This document shows positions 33,788 to 42,607 of a stretch of 64,000 bases of DNA, in pieces (position 1 is the first letter of the stretch; every line of letters begins with the position of its first letter). The notes beneath the pieces are model-generated. The model saw only the letters and a program-made list of their open reading frames with translations, had not been told where the DNA came from and searched no databases. The DNA is from Flavobacterium sharifuzzamanii (GTDB taxonomy: Bacteria; Bacteroidota; Bacteroidia; Flavobacteriales; Flavobacteriaceae): assembly GCF_003254585.1 (NCBI RefSeq), contig NZ_QJGZ01000033.1, positions 157,989 through 221,988 on the forward strand, given 5' to 3'. A program made the translations under genes and the position numbers.

Positions 33788-36700
33788 ATGCTTAATAAAG
33801 TAATTCAGTTCTCAGTTAAGAACAAACTGGCAATTGGAATCTTTACACTGCTGTGGATTGTCTATGGTGTGTATGAGGTTACCCAATTGCCGATTGATGC
33901 CGTGCCGGACATCACAAACAATCAAGTGCAAATTATTACCACAGCGTCATCTCTTGGAGCTGAAGACGTAGAAAGATTAATCACTTTCCCGATCGAACAG
34001 GCTATTAGCAATATTCCACATCTTAAAGAAAGCCGTAGTATTTCGCGATTCGGACTTTCATTAGTAAGTGTTGTTTTTGAAGACGATGCCGATGTGTATT
34101 GGGCTAGACAGCAAATTACAGAAAGACTGCAGCAAGTAGAGATCGATAGAAATGCCAACAGACCCGAAATGGCTCCAGTAACTACTGGTTTGGGAGAAAT
34201 ATATCAATATGTTCTAAAACCAAAACCTGGTTATGAAGAGAAATATTCTCTAGAAGATCTCAGAACAATCCAAGATTGGACAATTAGAAGGCAACTTTTA
34301 GGAACTGCTGGAATTGCCGATGTTTCAACTTTTGGTGGAAAATTAAAACAATATGAAATTGCTGTAAATCCAGCAAGATTGAAAGCACAAAACTTAACGA
34401 TTAGTGAAGTTTTTACTGCTCTAAATAGTAGTAATGAAAATACAGGAGGAGCTTATATTGAGAAAGGACCAACGGTATCTTATATTAGAAGTACTGGTTT
34501 AGCTAAAAGTATTAAAGATATTGAAAACATTGTGGTTAAAAGCACACAAGGAGGTCTCCCGATTTTAGTTAAAGATGTTGCTGATGTTAAGATTTCCTCG
34601 GCAATTCGTTATGGTGCTTTAACAACAGATGAATACGGAGAATCTGTCGGCGGAATTGTAATGATGCTGAAAGGTGAAAACGCCAACAATGTTATTGTCA
34701 ATGTAAAAGATAAAATTGCCGAAATAGAAAAAATCCTTCCTGACGGTTTAAAGATTGAACCTTTCTTGGATCGAACAAAAATGGTTGATAATGCCATTGG
34801 AACAGTAGAAAAAAACCTAATTGAAGGTGCTTTAATTGTTGTGCTAATTCTGGTTTTATTCCTCGGAAATCTTAGAGCAGGTTTTATTGTAGCTTCGGTT
34901 ATTCCGCTCGCAATGCTTTTTGCCATTATTATGATGAATACTTTTGGTGTAAGCGGAAACCTTATGAGTCTTGGTGCTCTAGATTTCGGATTAATTGTTG
35001 ACGGAGCCGTAATTATTGTAGAAGCCATTCTGCACCATCTTCATAGTTCAAAAAAATACCAGTCGGTTTCGAATATTTCTCAAGACGAAATGGACAAAGA
35101 AGTAACAGGATCGGCTGCGCGTATGATGAATGCAGCAGTTTTTGGACAAATCATTATTCTAATTGTGTATTTGCCAATTCTTTCTTTACAAGGAATTGAA
35201 GGCAAAATGTTCAAACCAATGGCGCAGACGGTTGCATTTGCCATTTTAGGAGCTTTCATCTTGTCGCTTACTTATGTTCCAATGGTTAGTGCTTTGTTTT
35301 TAAGCAAAAAAATCAGCCATAAAAAGAATCTTTCTGACCGTATTATGGAAAGATTAGAAAATGTTTATGAAGGATGGCTTACAAAAGCTTTAAGCATTAG
35401 AAAGGCAATTGTCATTGGAGCATTTGTGCTTTTTGGAATTGCAGTTTTATTGTTTGGAAGAATGGGAGGAGAATTTATTCCACAATTGGAAGAAGGTGAT
35501 TTTGCAGTAGAAACGCGTTTGCTTTTAGGAACTAATCTTTCAACAACTACAGAAACAATTACAAAAATTTCTAAGGAACTTAAAAAGGAGTTTCCAGAGG
35601 TGCAGCAAGTAGTTTCAAGAATTGGAAGCGCCGAGATTCCAACCGATCCTATGCCAATTGAAGGTGGAGATATGATTATTGTTTTAAAAGACAAATCAGA
35701 ATGGACAAGCGCTTCTTCATTCCCTGAATTGGCTGATAAAATGACGAAGACCGTTAAAAGAATTGCGCCTGGAGTTACAACAGGATTTCAGTTTCCGGTT
35801 CAAATGCGTTTTAACGAATTAATGACAGGAGCTAAACAAGATTTAGTTTGTAAAATTTACGGAGAAGATCTTCAGAAACTTTCAGAATATGCCGAAAAAC
35901 TGGGAGCTATTAGCAAAACTGTTGAAGGTGCGGCCGATTTATATGTAGAAAAAGTAACCGGAATGCCTCAAATCGTAATTGATTACAATTGGGCAGAAAT
36001 GGCCAAATATGGTTTACGTGTTGCAGATGTAAATGCTACGATTAATGCCGCTTTTGCAGGTGCTGTTGCTGGAAGTATTTATGAAGGTGAAAAACGTTTT
36101 GATATGGTGATTCGTGTGGAAGATAACGGAAGAAGAGGTATCGAAGATGTTCGAAATCTGTTAATTGCAACACCATCTGGAATGCAGATTCCGCTTTATC
36201 AAGTAGCAAAAGTAGATGAAGTAGAAGGGCCAAATCAGATTCAGAGAGAAAATGCAAAACGCAGAATCATCGTCGGATTTAATGTTCGAGGTAGAGACGT
36301 ACAATCGATTGTAGAAGAATTGCAGAAAAAAGTAAATCAACAAATTAAGTTTGATCCAGGCTATTATATTACGTATGGTGGTGCTTTTGAAAACTTACAG
36401 CAAGCCAAAGCAAGATTGGGAGTTGCAGTTCCCGCTGCTTTATTAATGATTTTTGCTCTGTTGTATTTTGCCTTTAGATCCTTTAAAGAAGGAATTATCA
36501 TTTTTACCGCAATTCCGCTTTCCGCAATTGGAGGTGTCTTCGCATTAGTTATGAGAGATATGCCTTTTAGTATTTCTGCAGGAGTCGGATTTATTGCGCT
36601 TTTTGGAGTAGCTGTATTAAACGGAATCGTTTTGATATCTGAATTCAACCGAATTCAAAAACATGGCGAAATCACAGATCCATTTGATATTATTCTATTA

Positions 36701-38164
36701 GGAACCAAAAATAGATTGCGTCCGGTCTTAATGACCGCAGCTGTAGCTTCTTTAGGATTTTTGCCAATGGCATTAAGCAACGGAGCAGGAGCAGAGGTAC
36801 AGCGTCCGCTAGCAACCGTTGTAATCGGCGGATTGGTGACAGCAACTCTTTTAACATTGTTTGTACTTCCAGCGATTTATTTAATGACATACCACGCTAA
36901 AGTTTTTACGAAAAAAAGAAAAAAACACATGAATAATCTGACCATTTTATTAGGCTTTCTTTTTATTGGTAATACGGCAAATGCACAACAATTACCAATT
37001 TCGTTAGACGAATCAATTTCAATTGCGATTCAGAATAACAGAACAATTAAATCGGCTAAGTTAAACGAACAGTCTAAAAGCCATTTGCAGAAAACGGCTT
37101 ATAATCTTCCGCAGACACAAATAGATGCCGATTATGGACAATTTAATAGCGCGCAGAAAGATACTCGTTTTGGAATTAGTCAGACTTTTGCTTTTCCTAC
37201 TGTTTACAGCAATCAGAAGAAAGCACTACAAGCTGATTTTAATAAAGCTAAAGCCGAAGTGCAACTGACTTCTCAGGAAATTAAAACCAGAGTTCGTAAC
37301 AGTTATTACGATTATTTATGGCTCGAGAGCAAAAAAGAACTTTTGGTTTATGCTGATTCGATTTATAGAATTATGGAGAAAAAGTCTGATTTACGATTTA
37401 AAGCTGGTGAAGCCAATGTTTTGGAAAAAAGTGCTTCGCAGTCTGCTAGACAATTTTATAGCAATCAATTGGTAATGGTAAACCGAGACATTGAAATTGC
37501 CTTAAATCTGTTTAATTCTGTTCTTCAAGATAAAGTAGTCTATGCTCCGAAAAGCGAAAAAATAAAAGCGGTCTTGAATTCGTCACTAATTGAAAATATA
37601 AAAACAGAGAATCTTCCAGCTGTTCAGCGTTCACAATTTGAATCGGAATCTGCAAAATGGAGATGGAAAACAGAAAGTGCTAAACTGCTTCCAGAAATTA
37701 CTTTAGGGTATAATAATTTAAGCATTATTGGTGCTCAAACTAATGCTTCTGGTCAGGAAGTGTATTATGATAGTTCACAAAGATTTAATTATATAAATGC
37801 TGGGCTTTCAATTCCGATTTTCTTTACAAGTCAGACAGAACGAAAGCGTGCAGCAAAGGCAGAATATGAGAGTTATGTTGAGCTTTCCGAAGCAGCTAAA
37901 ATTGAGATGAAAACCAATCTGGAAAACGCTGATCGAGAAGTGAAAAAATATCAGGAAAGTTTAGAATACTACGAAAAAGAAGGTTTAAAAAATGCTCAGA
38001 CCATTATTGAGGCTTCAAGCAGTCAGTTGCAAAATGGTGATATTGATTATCTGCAATGGGTTTTAGTAGTAAATCAAGCTATTACAATCAAAAGCGAATA
38101 TCTTGACGCACTTAATGCTTACAATAAAGCAGTTGTAACTCTTCAAAATCTAAATAACATTTAA
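33788..38164 (+). CDS. CzcA-type metal RND pump fused to a TolC-like protein
   Basis: About 1458 residues from the ATG at 33788 (MLNKVIQFSVKNK, the usual CzcA start). Residues about 1-1045 are a complete heavy-metal RND pump with 12 membrane helices, including the proton-path motif DFGLIVDGAVIIVEA near residue 400, typical of pumps for divalent cations. After KKRKKH an in-frame segment starts MNNLTILLGFLFIGNTANAQ, which reads as a signal peptide. It is followed by a full TolC-like outer-membrane factor (about 1070-1458). So pump and outer-membrane channel share one frame; cleavage or internal initiation must separate them in the cell. The adaptor gene follows after 1 bp. Confidence 0.93.
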   Translation: MLNKVIQFSVKNKLAIGIFTLLWIVYGVYEVTQLPIDAVPDITNNQVQIITTASSLGAEDVERLITFPIEQAISNIPHLKESRSISRFGLSLVSVVFEDDADVYWARQQITERLQQVEIDRNANRPEMAPVTTGLGEIYQYVLKPKPGYEEKYSLEDLRTIQDWTIRRQLLGTAGIADVSTFGGKLKQYEIAVNPARLKAQNLTISEVFTALNSSNENTGGAYIEKGPTVSYIRSTGLAKSIKDIENIVVKSTQGGLPILVKDVADVKISSAIRYGALTTDEYGESVGGIVMMLKGENANNVIVNVKDKIAEIEKILPDGLKIEPFLDRTKMVDNAIGTVEKNLIEGALIVVLILVLFLGNLRAGFIVASVIPLAMLFAIIMMNTFGVSGNLMSLGALDFGLIVDGAVIIVEAILHHLHSSKKYQSVSNISQDEMDKEVTGSAARMMNAAVFGQIIILIVYLPILSLQGIEGKMFKPMAQTVAFAILGAFILSLTYVPMVSALFLSKKISHKKNLSDRIMERLENVYEGWLTKALSIRKAIVIGAFVLFGIAVLLFGRMGGEFIPQLEEGDFAVETRLLLGTNLSTTTETITKISKELKKEFPEVQQVVSRIGSAEIPTDPMPIEGGDMIIVLKDKSEWTSASSFPELADKMTKTVKRIAPGVTTGFQFPVQMRFNELMTGAKQDLVCKIYGEDLQKLSEYAEKLGAISKTVEGAADLYVEKVTGMPQIVIDYNWAEMAKYGLRVADVNATINAAFAGAVAGSIYEGEKRFDMVIRVEDNGRRGIEDVRNLLIATPSGMQIPLYQVAKVDEVEGPNQIQRENAKRRIIVGFNVRGRDVQSIVEELQKKVNQQIKFDPGYYITYGGAFENLQQAKARLGVAVPAALLMIFALLYFAFRSFKEGIIIFTAIPLSAIGGVFALVMRDMPFSISAGVGFIALFGVAVLNGIVLISEFNRIQKHGEITDPFDIILLGTKNRLRPVLMTAAVASLGFLPMALSNGAGAEVQRPLATVVIGGLVTATLLTLFVLPAIYLMTYHAKVFTKKRKKHMNNLTILLGFLFIGNTANAQQLPISLDESISIAIQNNRTIKSAKLNEQSKSHLQKTAYNLPQTQIDADYGQFNSAQKDTRFGISQTFAFPTVYSNQKKALQADFNKAKAEVQLTSQEIKTRVRNSYYDYLWLESKKELLVYADSIYRIMEKKSDLRFKAGEANVLEKSASQSARQFYSNQLVMVNRDIEIALNLFNSVLQDKVVYAPKSEKIKAVLNSSLIENIKTENLPAVQRSQFESESAKWRWKTESAKLLPEITLGYNNLSIIGAQTNASGQEVYYDSSQRFNYINAGLSIPIFFTSQTERKRAAKAEYESYVELSEAAKIEMKTNLENADREVKKYQESLEYYEKEGLKNAQTIIEASSSQLQNGDIDYLQWVLVVNQAITIKSEYLDALNAYNKAVVTLQNLNNI

Positions 38165-38165
38165 A

Positions 38166-39296
38166 ATGAAAAAATATATTGCAGCGTTTATAGGCGCTAT
38201 ATTTCTATTGTCCTGCGGAAATAAGAAAACGGAAGAAAATAAAGATGCTGAAACTAAAAGCATTAATATCATTAAATTAAGTACTGAACAGGTTAAAAAC
38301 GCTGGATTAGTAAGCGGTAATCCGACTTTGAAAAATGTAAAAGAGATTTTGCAACTGCAAGGAACAGTAACTGTTCCGCCAAAAAGCGTGATAAGTATTA
38401 GTATTCCGTTGGGAGGTTATGTAAAAAGCACCAATTTAATTGCTGGAATGAATGTGCAGAAAGGACAAGTTTTGGCCGTTTTAGAAGATATGCGGTTCAT
38501 CGAATTGCAGCAAGATTATCTTATGGCTAAAGAAAAGTTTGAATTGGCACAAAACGAACACAAAAGACAAAAAGAACTTAATCTAAACAAGGCTGCGAGT
38601 GATAAGGTTTTGGAGCAGATTACAACCGAAATGCGTACGCAACGCATCACAATGTCTTCTTTAGAACAAAAATTAAACTTATTAGGAATTAATGCTAAAA
38701 CATTAAACGTTAATAATATAAGTAAAACCATAAAAGTCATTTCGCCTATTAATGGTTTGGTTTCTAAAGTAAATGTCAATATCGGAAAATATGTAAATCC
38801 AACTGATATGCTTTTTGAATTAATCGATAAAAAAGACATTGTATTGACTTTAAATGCATTCGAAAAAGATGTTGCTTCACTTTCGGTAGGACAGAATGTA
38901 ATGGTTTATGCAAATGCTTCTGACACTAAGAAATACGGAGCAAAAATTGCTTTTATAAATCAAAGTTTAAATGGAGACCGTGCAGCTGAAATTATTTGTA
39001 AAGTGAATACATATAATCCGGCACTTTTGCCTGGTTTGTTTGTGAATGCGGAAGTTGAAATTGAGAACCAAAAAGCATTGACAGTTCCAGAAGATGCTGT
39101 AGTACGTTGGGAAGGTAAATTTTATGTGTTTACAGAACTTGGAAATAATCAGTTTCAAATAATAGAAGTGAAGTCTGGAGTGAGGAACGAAGGTTATAAC
39201 CAGATTATTTCTGAGGCCATTTCTAGTTCTTCAAAAGTAGTTATAAAGAATGCTTACACTTTACTGATGTCTGCCATGAATAATGACGAACAATAA
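38166..39296 (+). CDS. RND efflux periplasmic adaptor, lipoprotein
   Basis: A 376-residue membrane-fusion protein. The lipobox LLSC places the lipidated Cys at residue 17. The barrel-sandwich domain contains SIPLGGYVKSTNLIAGMNVQKGQVLA, followed by a helical hairpin (about 105-170) and the matching half INGLVSKVNVNIGKYV, then beta-barrel and membrane-proximal domains. It would link the upstream pump to its TolC partner to expel metal ions from the periplasm. It directly follows the fused pump/TolC gene with one base between them and is closed by a terminator at 39333. Confidence 0.92.
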   Translation: MKKYIAAFIGAIFLLSCGNKKTEENKDAETKSINIIKLSTEQVKNAGLVSGNPTLKNVKEILQLQGTVTVPPKSVISISIPLGGYVKSTNLIAGMNVQKGQVLAVLEDMRFIELQQDYLMAKEKFELAQNEHKRQKELNLNKAASDKVLEQITTEMRTQRITMSSLEQKLNLLGINAKTLNVNNISKTIKVISPINGLVSKVNVNIGKYVNPTDMLFELIDKKDIVLTLNAFEKDVASLSVGQNVMVYANASDTKKYGAKIAFINQSLNGDRAAEIICKVNTYNPALLPGLFVNAEVEIENQKALTVPEDAVVRWEGKFYVFTELGNNQFQIIEVKSGVRNEGYNQIISEAISSSSKVVIKNAYTLLMSAMNNDEQ

Positions 39297-39332
39297 TGTT
39301 TATTTTCTGATTACAATTTAGAGTTAAACAAG

Positions 39333-39368
39333 AAACCCCAGTAAATTTAGTTTTACTGGGGTTTTATT
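39333..39368 (+). terminator. Rho-independent terminator
   Basis: A perfect stem (39333-39345 with 39352-39364, arm AAACCCCAGTAAA) with a T-rich tail, 36 bp after the adaptor gene. It closes the first metal-efflux operon. The rest of the gap to 39546 shows nothing clear. Confidence 0.88.
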
Positions 39369-39545
39369 TTTTCTTTAAATAATAGTTTTTAAAGGATTGT
39401 TATTGAGGTAATATATTCTCTTCAATTGTTTTTATTTATTAAAAAAATTTCATTTTCGTCAATAACTAAAATAGAAGGATTCATTAGATAAGTGTTCACT
39501 CATAATTTCGGGATCATTTTTTGTCGACGTAGTTGTTATGGAATT

Positions 39546-39869
39546 TTAGTATTCTAAATTTCTGTAGTGAGGAAGATAGTTATATTTATCATCCTCATTA
39601 TCTAAATTGTAACTGTTATAGGGATTTGTGTTATCATAAGAAGAATAAGGCGTATTATCCTCAGCCAGATTTAGTCCGCTTTCTATGATTTCATAAGAAT
39701 CATCAGAGAAATGATCGCATTGATTTCTGTAATGATTATCTTGATCTTGTCCTGAAGTAAATTCTTGATCCATAGCTTCATTTTCATGAGCTGTATCAAT
39801 ATGATTGGGTTTACTGCATTTATAATCATTTAATCTTGCAGTTTCTCTTTTTTGGGCATCTGTTCTCAT
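39546..39869 (-). CDS. Hydrophilic, probably disordered small protein
   Basis: A 107-residue protein very rich in Asn, Asp, Tyr and Glu, with no hydrophobic core (DDSYEIIESGLN, SSYDNTNPYNSYN). It begins MRTDAQKRETARLNDY, as seen in small stress-associated proteins of Flavobacteriia. No signal peptide and no known domain. It is divergent from another small polar protein at 40094, and the two may share a control region (39870-40093). Confidence 0.6.
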   Translation of the reverse strand: MRTDAQKRETARLNDYKCSKPNHIDTAHENEAMDQEFTSGQDQDNHYRNQCDHFSDDSYEIIESGLNLAEDNTPYSSYDNTNPYNSYNLDNEDDKYNYLPHYRNLEY

Positions 39870-40093
39870 GGCTGCTATTTTAAATTAGTAAATGTTTCAA
39901 AATAATATATACAAAGTTTGGAAATAAGCTGTTAAAAAAAATTATAAGATTTACTTTTAATCTTACATGATTTGTTTGCAAAGAAATTTTAAGTTAAGTC
40001 GCATTTTGTAAAATTCAAGTATGATTCTGTAAAATAAACACTTACGTATTTTGCAACTTTGTATAACTAAATAATTTAAAAAATTATAACATT

Positions 40094-40225
40094 ATGGAAA
40101 CTTCAAGAAAAGATTCGAAATCTGGAATGAAAGATTCTGGAAAAACTCAAAAATCTATGAATGGTTCTAGAGGAAAAAGCACTACAACAAAATCAACAGA
40201 TTCAAAAGGTAGAGCAGGTCATTAA
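40094..40225 (+). CDS. Very small Ser/Lys/Thr-rich basic protein (43 aa)
   Basis: A 43-residue ORF (start METSRKDSKSGMKDSG, end SKGRAGH) made almost wholly of Ser, Lys, Thr and Gly, without any hydrophobic stretch. It looks like a disordered, nucleic-acid-binding or desiccation-type peptide. Support for coding comes from its ATG, its own terminator 31 bp after the stop, and a CAACTTTG box at 40054-40061 close to the -7 consensus. Short length limits certainty. Confidence 0.55.
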   Translation: METSRKDSKSGMKDSGKTQKSMNGSRGKSTTTKSTDSKGRAGH

Positions 40226-40256
40226 TTTTTTAGTTTATTGAAAAGACTAAATAATA

Positions 40257-40291
40257 AAAGCGTGCTGTCTATATATAAACAGCACGCTTTT
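40257..40291. terminator. Bidirectional terminator
   Basis: A perfect 13-bp stem (AAAAGCGTGCTGT with its complement) between the convergent 43-residue ORF and the DsbA-like gene, with A/T runs on both sides. Confidence 0.85.
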
Positions 40292-40311
40292 AAATTTTAT
40301 AAGATTAAAGC

Positions 40312-40941
40312 TTATTTTAAAACCTCTTGAATTGTTTTTACAAATGTTTCAACAGGCTGAGCACCCGAAACAGCATATTTTCTGTCAAACACAAAGAAAG
40401 GAACGCCTTGAACACCAATTTCGCCTGCTTCTTTAATATCTGACTGAACTTCTTTTAAGAATAAAGAATCGCTCTCTAGCACTTCTCTGATTTCTTTTTC
40501 TTCTAAGCCAGCTTCAATTCCTAATTTAATTAAAGTAAGACCGTTATTTAAATCCTCTCCGTCTGTAAAATAAGCTTTAAAGAATATCTCTTCCATTCTG
40601 TCACCCATATTTTTGGTTTTAGCCAATTGAATGATTCTATGGGCATTTAAGGAATTAGAGATAACCGCTTTGTCAAAGTTATAATCCAAACCAACACTTT
40701 TAGCGCGCTCTGCTACGCCTTTGTGCATTTCTTTAGATTGTTCAATCGACATGCCTTTTCTTTCTGCTAAAAACGTATAAACGTCCATATCAGGTTCTGA
40801 AGTAATAGTTGGATCTAACTGAAAGCTTTTCCATTCAATTTCAAACTCATTATTTGGAAAATCTGCTAATGCAGTTTCCAATTGTCTTTTTCCGATATAA
40901 CAAAACGGACACATGATGTCCGACCAAATTTCTATTTTCAT
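40312..40941 (-). CDS. DsbA-family oxidoreductase (FrnE-like)
   Basis: A 209-residue thioredoxin-fold protein. The active site CPFC is at residues 11-14 (WSDIMCPFCYIGKRQ), followed by a long helical insertion and the cis-Pro region GVQGVPFFVFDRKYAVSG. No signal peptide, so it acts in the cytoplasm like FrnE or other DsbA-like disulfide isomerases linked to oxidative stress. It is a single gene between the terminator at 40257 and a long inverted repeat at 40966. Confidence 0.93.
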   Translation of the reverse strand: MKIEIWSDIMCPFCYIGKRQLETALADFPNNEFEIEWKSFQLDPTITSEPDMDVYTFLAERKGMSIEQSKEMHKGVAERAKSVGLDYNFDKAVISNSLNAHRIIQLAKTKNMGDRMEEIFFKAYFTDGEDLNNGLTLIKLGIEAGLEEKEIREVLESDSLFLKEVQSDIKEAGEIGVQGVPFFVFDRKYAVSGAQPVETFVKTIQEVLK

Positions 40942-40965
40942 ATTGCAAAGATACGGAAAATTGTT

Positions 40966-41224
40966 GTTTCAACTTTTAGGTTTCAAGTTGATATACTATG
41001 CATATAATTTATAGCGCAAAGAACGCAAAGATTTTACGCAAAGGTCACAAAGTTTTGTTTTCTCCAAAGCCTTTTATAAAGGAGATAAGTTCACAAAGCT
41101 TTGTATTCTTATTATTCTAGAACAATCCTAAGCAAGAATCTTAGCGAACTTTGCGTAAAATCTTTGCGTTCTTTGCGTTAAGAAAAGCACAAAGTATATC
41201 AACGTGAAACCTGAAACTTGAAAC
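40966..41224. repeat. 259-bp inverted-repeat element
   Basis: The ends are GTTTC..GTTTCAAG and its near-complement CTGAAACTTGAAAC, with GATATACT/AGTATATC just inside. The inner arms at 41015-41043 and 41149-41177 (core CGCAAAGAACGCAAAG) are a perfect 29-bp inverted repeat. No ORF is inside. It looks like a MITE- or REP-type mobile hairpin. The end motif recurs in the small repeat at 45041-45095. Confidence 0.75.
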
Positions 41225-41244
41225 AAAAACAACCTCAAATAAAA

Positions 41245-41275
41245 AACCGCAACTCTTTAGGAGAATTGCGGTTTC
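41245..41275 (-). terminator. Terminator of dnaN
   Basis: AAACCGCAA (41245-41253) pairs with TTGCGGTTT (41267-41275), with CTCT/AGAA partly extending the stem. T-rich sequence follows on the minus strand. It lies about 105 bp beyond the dnaN stop codon. Confidence 0.65.
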
Positions 41276-41380
41276 TAGGTATAAAAAATGGTTGGTTAAT
41301 AGCGATATCTTTTTTTTTACAATGATAGATCTTTATATTGAAACTAAAAAATATCCCTGTAACAGAAAGAAACTTTAATG

Positions 41381-42499
41381 TTAACTATTTAACATTACAG
41401 GCATTACCAACATGGTAACCGTTTCTCCCTCTTCCAAACCATCTACTGGCGTTAAAATACCAGCTCTATTTGGTAATGACATTTCAAGCATAATCATGTC
41501 AGATTGAAGATTAGTCAGCATTTCAGTTAAGAAACGAGAGTTGAAGCCAATTTGTAAATCATCTCCTTGATAATCACAAGTCAATCTTTCTTCTGCTTTG
41601 TTTGAGTAGTCAATATCTTCTGCAGAAACATTTAATTCTGCTCCAGCAATTTTTAAACGAATTTGGTGTGTAGTTTTGTTAGAGAAAATCGCAACACGTT
41701 TAACTGAACTTAAGAATAAAGAACGGTCAATCATTAATTTGTTTGGATTTTCTTTCGGAATTACCGCTTCGTAATTTGGGTATTTTCCATCTATTAAACG
41801 ACACATTAAGATGTAATTGTCAAATGAGAAAGTCGCATTTGAATCGTTATATTCAATTTTTACTTCAGCATCAGAAGTTCCTAAAATACTTTTTAAAATG
41901 TTTAAAGGTTTTTTAGGCATAATAAAATCTGCTACTTGAGAAGCTTTTACATCTGTACGTGCATATTTTACCAATTTATGAGCATCTGTAGCTACGAAAA
42001 TTAATCCTTCTGGCGAAAACTGGAAGAAAACTCCAGACATTACTGGACGTAAATCATCGTTTCCAGCAGCAAAAATAGTTTTACTTACTGCAGTTGCCAA
42101 AACTTCTGCAGGAACAAGTGTTACAGATGGATCTTCAAGACTTACTGCTTTAGGAAATTCTTCTCCTGCAGCGTAAGCCAATGCATATTTACCAGAGTTT
42201 GAACTAATCTCTACTGTATTGTTATCTTCAACTGTAAAAGTTAACGGCTGTTCTGGGAAAGTTTTTAAAATTTCAAGCAAAAGCTTAGCTGGAACAGCTA
42301 CACTTCCTTTACTTGTAGAATCGATCGATAATGTAGCTGACATTGTTGTTTCAAGATCTGAAGCCGAAACGGTCAACTCATTGCTGTTTAGTTCAAATAA
42401 AAAGTTGTCTAAAATAGGCAACGTATTATTGCTATTGATTACACTACCTAAAACTTGTAATTGTTTTAATAAGTACGAACTCGATACTATAAATTTCAT
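41381..42499 (-). CDS. dnaN: DNA polymerase III sliding clamp (beta subunit)
   Basis: A 372-residue clamp with three repeated domains: N-terminal (about 1-120, MKFIVSSSYLLKQLQVLG), central (about 130-245) and C-terminal (about 250-372, ending LVMPVMLNS). It tethers polymerase III to DNA as a ring dimer. It lies apart from dnaA, as is usual in Bacteroidota. A TATATTTG box on the minus strand at 42561-42568 would start transcription about 55 bp upstream of the ATG. It appears monocistronic. Confidence 0.97.
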   Translation of the reverse strand: MKFIVSSSYLLKQLQVLGSVINSNNTLPILDNFLFELNSNELTVSASDLETTMSATLSIDSTSKGSVAVPAKLLLEILKTFPEQPLTFTVEDNNTVEISSNSGKYALAYAAGEEFPKAVSLEDPSVTLVPAEVLATAVSKTIFAAGNDDLRPVMSGVFFQFSPEGLIFVATDAHKLVKYARTDVKASQVADFIMPKKPLNILKSILGTSDAEVKIEYNDSNATFSFDNYILMCRLIDGKYPNYEAVIPKENPNKLMIDRSLFLSSVKRVAIFSNKTTHQIRLKIAGAELNVSAEDIDYSNKAEERLTCDYQGDDLQIGFNSRFLTEMLTNLQSDMIMLEMSLPNRAGILTPVDGLEEGETVTMLVMPVMLNS

Positions 42500-42607
42500 C
42501 TGTTTTATTTTATTTTTTTGATGGATGCTTTAGCAAATAAAGGGCTAAATATACGGATTACAAATATATCTTAAACTATCTAAAGTATTACATTTTTTTA
42601 TTAACAT

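Noticed and set aside
34609..35694. Minus-strand open frames within the fused pump gene.
   Set aside because: Overlap a well-conserved pump in the other strand and have biased composition typical of antisense frames.
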